Source of the DNA: Lithospermum erythrorhizon
Taxonomy: Eukaryota > Streptophyta > Magnoliopsida > Boraginales > Boraginaceae
NCBI GenBank assembly: GCA_019722365.1
Contig: JADFUC010000114.1
Span: 50,201-114,200, forward strand
Length of the DNA stretch: 64,000 bases
Reading direction: 5' to 3'
Program-made: the position numbers and the translations under genes
Part shown: positions 57,351 through 64,000 of the stretch, piece by piece
Layout: each line of letters starts with the position of its first letter
How positions within the stretch are numbered: the first letter of the stretch is position 1
Notes under the pieces: model-generated
Database searches by the model: none
Told to the model about the DNA's origin: nothing
What the model saw: only the letters and a program-made list of their open reading frames with translations

Positions 57351-59900
57351 GTATTTGGATCTAATTAACTATATTATTTAATAGGCCAACTCATAACCTA
57401 TATTATTTAATTAATTTAACAAGTTAATTAATTAGGGCTTATCGAATAATTATTTTACATGCCTAGTGTCAATTAGGAATCGTTGATTCTGATTAACTTT
57501 CCAATTTTGCAACCGTAGTTTAATTTCATACATTAAATATAATTCAACGTCACTATATGTGTATGTGACCTCTAGGCTTAGATAATGTCGTATGAAAATA
57601 TAAATAAACCATGAATATTATTATAATGATTATGGGCAAGATCTTTGACCTCCCGTGTTTCCACTATATTGTCATTGAGAACTCGAATAGTAATTACAAA
57701 CTAACTATATTCGAATGTTCTATTTACGTAATCTCATTTAACTAAACTAGTAAATAAATTATTACAACAATTATGCATACTTGGGCATAATTATTGAAAC
57801 CAATATTCATTGATTTCTAACACTCCCCACTTTGCCCTTGAACCCAATTATTTTACAGACTAAACTTTTGATACCATTGATCTCCCCAACCACGGGCTAA
57901 CCATAAGAAGTGTCCACACCCATGAATTTCTTTACTGAACTATGAGTTAGGCCTGACTAAATTACTTTGGCATCGCGTAAACCACTTAGTCTCAATCTCT
58001 CGAGAACTTCTAAGATCTACCTTGTATATCGAGGATTTGGAAAAATCCTTTATAATATATCAACATTCTTGATATACTCACAATGTACCCCGTCATGCGC
58101 CACTATAATCCCGGTTAAAGTGGACGTTTGACACGATGAAAGCACACAACTCATATAACATAAATATTTATATACGGATCTATGAATCGTTAAAGTTCAA
58201 CGGTTCTAAGAAAATTCATAGGGCAGAATTACATATCTTCCAATGATTTTGCGGCGATCAATTCCAGCTCCTCGGTTATTCAAAGCGATAGCCTATAAGA
58301 TTGATTTAGACATAAAACTCCTAAGATCCAGAAAATCGATCATCAATCAATCAACTTATCTTTGGTCATTAATGCTAGTAAACTGAAACTATCAACATCG
58401 ACCGGGGAAAAAAACTATCTTACTTTCTAAACTTGAAAAGGTTCTCTTGTCAACCACTTACGGGTTGCCTACTCTAGAAACTTCACAGTTAGACTAGGGT
58501 TTCATTATTAAAACAACAAGAGAAGTAATGTGATACATGTCATATGTAAAGAAAAATATATAAACAGATAAAAATATTAAGCTAAATGTATTGAAATATA
58601 ACAAGCCATGATATTCAATTATTTTTGTTCACATAACAAAGGACAGACATACTAACGCCCGCTAAATCTAACACCACTATAACATTTGTTTAAGACCAAG
58701 GTTTAATGCATACTCATCTTGCTTTGTCGGCGAAATGGTTTAGTAAATGGAGTCCTCTATTAAGCATATCTCTAATCAAATGATATTTTCTAAATACGTG
58801 TTTGGATTTGTATTGCTTGAGGTTCCTTATTCGGCTATGACACTAGTATTATCCACGTAGCAATTCTCTTGGTCCCCCAATGTTAGGCATGACTTCAAGC
58901 TCACTCTTAAATGTCTTAATCTAAAAAGATTCTTTACGGCCTTTAGTACATGATGTACTCAATTTATGTAGTCAACGATAGTATGTTTGGACCTCATCCA
59001 GAAAGTACTCCGCGTTGAGACAAAAATACTTATCGAACACGGAACAATAGTCATCTTCGTCAATTTGGAAAATGTCATTGGTGTACCGCTTACAACCAAC
59101 TCTTCATGTCCACCATACCAGAATACATCTTTATTTCTTCTGAAATACTTCAGATGGTCTTCATTGCAATCAAGTGCCCTTTCCACGTGGATTAGCTTGG
59201 TATCACACTAGTTACGCTCGGTCGTATGACACATCGGTCGTGTGAACAACATGACATACATGATGGACCTATAGCCAAAGCATAAGGAGACCACCCTTGT
59301 CTTTTCCGCACTAGTGGTGAGACACTTATGACTTGTAGATGAATGTCTTGTCTTTCGCGCTAGTGGTGACATAAACATAGATATGAATGTGGTATCTCAT
59401 GGAAAGATTACCCTTCTTGGGAATCAACTATTGAATCTTTGCAACTCTTTATTAATATACGTGTCTTGGTAAGTCCGATGGGCGCTTGGCTCTGAATCTC
59501 GACATAACTTGATTCCTAAAATGTATTGTGCTTCTCTAAGTCATTCATCAAGAAACATTTACAGTAAATCTTGGCAGGTTTCGGTTCTTGTCATATGTTT
59601 AACATTTTCTGCTTAATTTAGAAGCTAGTTCTATATTGGATAGCATAAGACATTGACATCTACAACATTGAACTTGTGCTTTCAGTAGTTTCCTTTTCCT
59701 TATCGGGCGATTCGTATTGTGGCCTATGTACTTGGGAGCTTAGAGAGTTCAACACATATTACGTTTCTCTCTTGGTTGAGAACAATCCTCAGGATTTCTA
59801 GACAGGTCGTAAAGTTCGAGTTGTTAAACTTGCATTTTCAGAGACAGCGAAGCAAGTTCTTATGTTATATATTGGTAGCCATTTTAATTCTACAAGAGAA
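57351..59900 (-). mobile_element. Deleted minus-strand copia element (gag to RT deletion)
   Basis: On the minus strand a polypurine tract (GGGCAAAGTGGGGAG, 57837-57823) is followed by TGTTAGAAATC at 57822, so the 3' LTR lies below 57822; its lower end is not defined. Above it are RNase H and reverse transcriptase fragments: PFTKPF near 58740, TKMTIV and RRNKDVFWYGGHEELVV in the frame 59186-58959, TRP near 59240 and the 'GEAQYILGI'-like segment at 59560-59490. At 59880-59720 gag-type sequence appears (NNSNF, ILRIVLNQER), with no integrase between. The polypurine tract and RT resemble those of the 29.8-47.8 kb copia, so the two are related families. Confidence 0.62.
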
Positions 59901-60880
59901 TACGTGAAGTAAAATAATAGGTTTTAATTTATCATAAGTAAACAATACAAAATAAATTATAAAGTGATATAATTACTTAAAATCTCTCAAAATGTATTAG
60001 TATCAAGATATGTTGTGTTTAGAATCCAAAAGCAGAAATTAGTATACATTTTGAATCAACCTAATAATGGTCAACTAACCAATTATGTACCACGACATAA
60101 CTCTTGTGTCGCTAGCACTCTAACGAGGGTCTTGCTGACATAAATATCCTAACCGACAATGTTAGTAAAATCACTTGGTTAAAACTACCAATTTACCAAG
60201 ATAGTACTTCAGCAATGATCATCGAAAGCCCTGGCGTTAGTATAAGCACTTTAGCATGATCAATTGTCATAATAAACACAGCAATGTCACACTGCCATCC
60301 ACGATGTGCCTCGATGTATTTGATTTCACAACTTTAAAATTGGTTATTGCTTAAATTATAATTGATGAGATTAATTATTATTTAGTATCTATTTACCATG
60401 TATATTTGTAAAAATATTATGTGCATATTCAAGTAAATACATACATGAATGAAAATAAATAAAAATAATAAACACATTTAGGAGTATGATATGCGATAAA
60501 ATAAAAACTATATACAGCCTAACATTTAATCTAAGTGCAAGCTTGTATCTTCATCAAGTCGAAGTTCTCCAAGTGTTGTGTATGGTGAAGTGCCATCTTC
60601 AATGCTTCCATGGAAATACATAAAATCTATTATCCCATATTAAACAACATGCTGTGACTTATGGGTATACGAGATACAAAAAATAAACATGAAGCCTTGA
60701 TCCGTTCCTGATATGTAAAGCATGCGGAACCCGTATTTCCAAAAATACAAGACAAAGGGTCATATCTATGCAAATTTTCCATTCCCAAAATATATATTTA
60801 TATATATTTAAATAAATAAATCGCATTGTATGAATTTACACATATATATTAAAATTTGGAAAAAAATAATCATGCTCATC

Positions 60881-60928
<48 letters not shown>

Positions 60929-62393
60929 TTCTATTATCTACATGATGGATAAAAATAATTTTTCTATATATAATTTGATAATGTTCGAGAATAATTATAT
61001 ATATATATATATCTATATATATGTTGAATAACGATTACAATAATTATTTGTATATTAATCTAATCACTTTCAAGTAATCCGCATCAAATATATTTAATAC
61101 TAGATAAAATATAATTACCATGTTTACTACCTTTAATAAGTTAACATTGAGAGGTAATAATTAAGGGACATTTGAATTAATTGAAAATCATTTAAATTAG
61201 ATCATTATAATTACCATAATTTAATAGATGATCTTTACCCATAAAAATTGAAAAACTAAATTACCTTAGTTATCCTAAACCCTAAAATAAAGTTTATAGC
61301 AGTTGGGTTTATAGAAAACCATAGCCAAAGCGAAACAAGCACGGATGGGCGACCACCGGCTCACTACATGAAACGCGCGCTGCCCAGCAGGGAAGCGTGG
61401 CGTGTCAAGTAGTCTTTAGACCAACCAATTTGAACACCGGGCAGCGCCACATAACCCCGCCACAAGGGGCGTGTTCATTTGGTCACTTTTCCCATTTCTA
61501 GATTTATTTCAAACAACATTAAAAATATTTTAAAGGCCTTAAAAATTCCAAAAGTTACGAAAATTTATAGAAAATCTTCATAATATTTGTGAATGATTTA
61601 GAATTTGAATTGGATTCACATTAAAATAATTTACCAAACATATTTCTTCACGTTCCAATTCTCAATTGACAATATTTTCTATTCATGTCAAGTGAAAAAT
61701 TTGGTTGTCCAAATTCAAGTTTAAGCCTTTTAATTCTGTTATTTGTTTTAACATATTATACGTATCAAACTACATGGAGGCCGATTTTATCATATATTCA
61801 TTACAATAAATATAATCCATAACATGCCAAATTTAACGTACATACATGATGTTAAATTTTAATCAAATTTAATCAAAACAAAAGTAGCTCCAATTCACGA
61901 AATAAACTTGAATAATACATCAAATTATAAAGTATCCCATTAGATCTCTTGGGTAGTTAGAACTAACGAATAACGGATCGAGTTAAGCGTGGTGTAAGCG
62001 GAAGTCAATATCAATTATTCTTTCATATGGGCCTTTGTTTTAATCCAAATAGCGAGTCCACAAGTTGTGCATGTAAGTGATCCACGCGGAGATTTGAATC
62101 CAGATTTCTTAGAACTAGAACCCGAGATTGGAAGAAGAAGACAAAACCAACAACCTTGTTTTGCTACAAGGTTCGGCGAATTACCAAAGGGAGAGGGAGG
62201 CGGTTTTTCTCTTCACGGGATTAGGGTTTTTGTGTGAAATTATGCTTAATCATTTTTCTCATGAAACCCTTTATACATAGACATCCCGTATCTATATATA
62301 TTATAAATGTATGCTAAATCTTTGACTTCTTCCTAATACTATAACCAAATTGTCTCCCTTAGAGTTAATTATAAAGTAATTGTTGATGGCGAG
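59901..62393. other. AT-rich intergenic/leader DNA
   Basis: No gene. 59901-61320 probably continues the leader of the minus-strand copia. 61330-61480 is a GC-rich patch containing CGCGCGCTGCCCAGCAGGG. 61990-62330 (GGGAGAGGGAGGCGG, GATTAGGG) recalls the LTR sequence near 30130-30190 and could be part of that copia's 5' LTR. Not resolved. Confidence 0.4.
60882..60924. repeat. (TA)n microsatellite
   Basis: About 21 uninterrupted TA dinucleotides. Shorter TA runs lie at 60999-61022. Such runs are length-unstable and are often miscounted in assemblies. Confidence 0.9.
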
Positions 62394-64000
62394 TGCTAAC
62401 CGTTCGTACTAATATTATTGAAATAGTATACTGAATTTGCTCGGTGGAGTATTTTGAGGAGAAATCAAAATTTCGAGGATTGAATAGTTAATCTAGCGAA
62501 TCGGTCGGTTGGTAGCACATTTCGGTATTTAGAATTTTAAAGTTGTAGTCGAATGGAAATGATATTATTGTGGTAATGTAATTTGAGTGTAGAATGTTAA
62601 TGTTTGGAAGTTGGTTGTCGAGATAAGTTAAAACGAGAAGTATCGATTGAATTAAAACGATCGGGGTTTCACACATAAAACTATTGGGCCAATTCTTTAA
62701 GTCAAAAACCAATAACCAAGGGCCAAAAGAGAACCGTCGGCCTTCTCCTTCCGTGAGGCAGCGACGAGTCTCCCCACTTGATTTTCTTTCTTCGATTTCT
62801 CTTCCATCTCGCAAGCTTTGGACCTCAAATTTCTTGGAGAGTTTCTCCTCATCATCCTCTTCGATTCAAGGTAAAAAAGGTCGGATCTTTTTGAGTATTT
62901 TGTGAGTTTCGGTTGAGTTGACTTTTTGTATTTTGATTTTTATTGCTATAAACGATTCTTAGGCCTTAAATTAGTTGTTTTTGAGTTAAAGTTAGGTGTT
63001 TGGATGAGTATTTCTTGATGTTTTGAGGATGTTGACTTTTTGTGATTTGGGTTGACTTTGAGTTTTGGGATTTAAAATGGTATAGGATTATTCCCTAAGC
63101 TTAGATTATGGTGTAGGAAGTGATAACACTTGGTTTATGGAATTGAAATGTGTTGAGATGGATAGTTGACTTTCGTTGACTTTTGAAGAAAAATGTAAAA
63201 ATGTAAAAGTATGTTGTTGGAGATTAATATAGTTGTTTTGGAATGAATTTAGTTGTTTTGGGAGTTAAGTTTGGTTTTAAAATATTGAAGGTATTATGCT
63301 GAAATTGAATTATAATTAGTTTTAGTAGGTTTGAGTAGTAATTGGGTTTTGAGGATAAAGGTTGTTAGAAATGGGTTAATTAGTTGGAAAAGTTGATATT
63401 TTGGTTGATTGAGTTGGTTGATAATGTTGGGTATTTTGGTTAAGGTGTTGACCGATTATGGGATTTGGTCGGGATAGTTGAAATTCGCCATTTTAATTGT
63501 CATTGAAACATAATTAGCAATCTATACTTAAGTTGTTAATTTGTAACTAAAATGGGTTGAAAAGTCAGAAATTTAATTAAGATAAGGGTTAAAATTATTT
63601 AGCAGTAGTAATTTTAATTTCGGGGTGTTTTTGATTAGGCAGGGAGCCGTGGGGAAAGGCACTTAGGTGATTAGGCAGGGGCCGTTCTTATTCTTAACAG
63701 GTGAGTACTTATCTCACGGGTGCTACCTTACGTAATTACTTTAAATTGTGTGAAACATGTCATTGTGGTATGATTATGTGAAAATAGTATACATGTCATT
63801 GTTGTATGATTATGTGTGATTATTGTGTGAGCTATGATATGATTATGTGATTGTATTTCTGGGGCGTTGAAGATTTGCTTGAGGTAAGTAATAACTTCCC
63901 GAACTCGACTTATGTTTCTTGTGTTACGTGGCCTTGTCGGCATTCGAGTTACGCGGCCTTATCGGCCTTTGTATTTACGGCCTTGGAAAGCTTTTAGCAG
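62394..64000 (+). mobile_element. Partial gypsy LTR running off the window
   Basis: Begins TGCTAACCGTTCGTACTAATATTATTG, matching the LTR start at 30576, and keeps the same landmarks: CTCGGTGGAGTATT (62440), CTCCTCATCATCCTCTTCGA (62846), repeated GTTGACTTT words (62918-63185) and GGTGAGTACTTA (63700). More diverged from the 30.6-kb LTR than that LTR is from its own partner. It is a related but distinct family; whether it is a full element or a solo LTR lies outside the window. Confidence 0.7.

Noticed and set aside
1..64000. rRNA, tRNA, organellar insertions or a new defence/biosynthetic system
   Set aside because: No such signature found on either strand by reading; all coding homology outside the two host genes belongs to known transposon families.

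Overview
The window is nuclear DNA of a flowering plant, most likely a dicot. It has multi-exon genes with GT/AG introns, AT-rich intergenic DNA, and plant-type Ty1/copia, Ty3/gypsy, LINE, Mutator-like (MULE) and PIF/Harbinger elements. The species cannot be fixed from sequence alone. No bacterial operons, CRISPR arrays, rRNA or tRNA genes were seen.

Only two host genes can be supported, and they converge on each other in a roughly 6-kb island (20.4-26.8 kb). The first is a two-exon plus-strand gene (20955-23511) for a 318-residue membrane-anchored FkbM-type methyltransferase. The second is an eight-exon minus-strand gene (26762 down to 24364) for a 210-residue protein with a plastid-type leader, two adjacent hydrophobic segments and a conserved C-terminal domain, probably the cyanobacterial/plastid DUF3119 family. 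Its exons are 39-131 bp, so simple ORF calling misses it, yet all seven introns have GT/AG borders and the reading frame closes exactly.

Left of the island (1-20.1 kb) is one decayed minus-strand copia element split by three later insertions: a coding-free LTR retrotransposon (1260-6716, target duplication TATCC), a MULE (6934-12297, 9-bp duplication CACAAAATA) and a second, plus-strand copia (13184-17957, AAACT/AAACC). Host reading frames resume on the far side of the MULE and of the inner copia, and the host strand resumes beyond the coding-free element.

Right of the island are a GC-rich candidate non-autonomous transposon (26.9-27.4 kb) and then a minus-strand copia (29814-47846) whose 3' LTR is split by a 9.35-kb gypsy element with 2.5-kb LTRs (30576-39925, duplication AATAA). 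The copia's other LTR, inside the window, shows the uninterrupted site. Next come a minus-strand gag fragment, an internally deleted gypsy, and a LINE reverse transcriptase split by a Harbinger element (52053-57189, TAA duplication) that carries a ~76-bp-period minisatellite between its two genes. A deleted minus-strand copia (57.3-59.9 kb), AT-rich DNA and the start of another gypsy LTR (62394 to the edge) complete the window.

The element coding regions are broken mostly by small indels, while the two host genes are clean. LTR pairs show near-identical tracts next to indel-dense tracts. Part of the decay may therefore be uncorrected assembly error in repeats.
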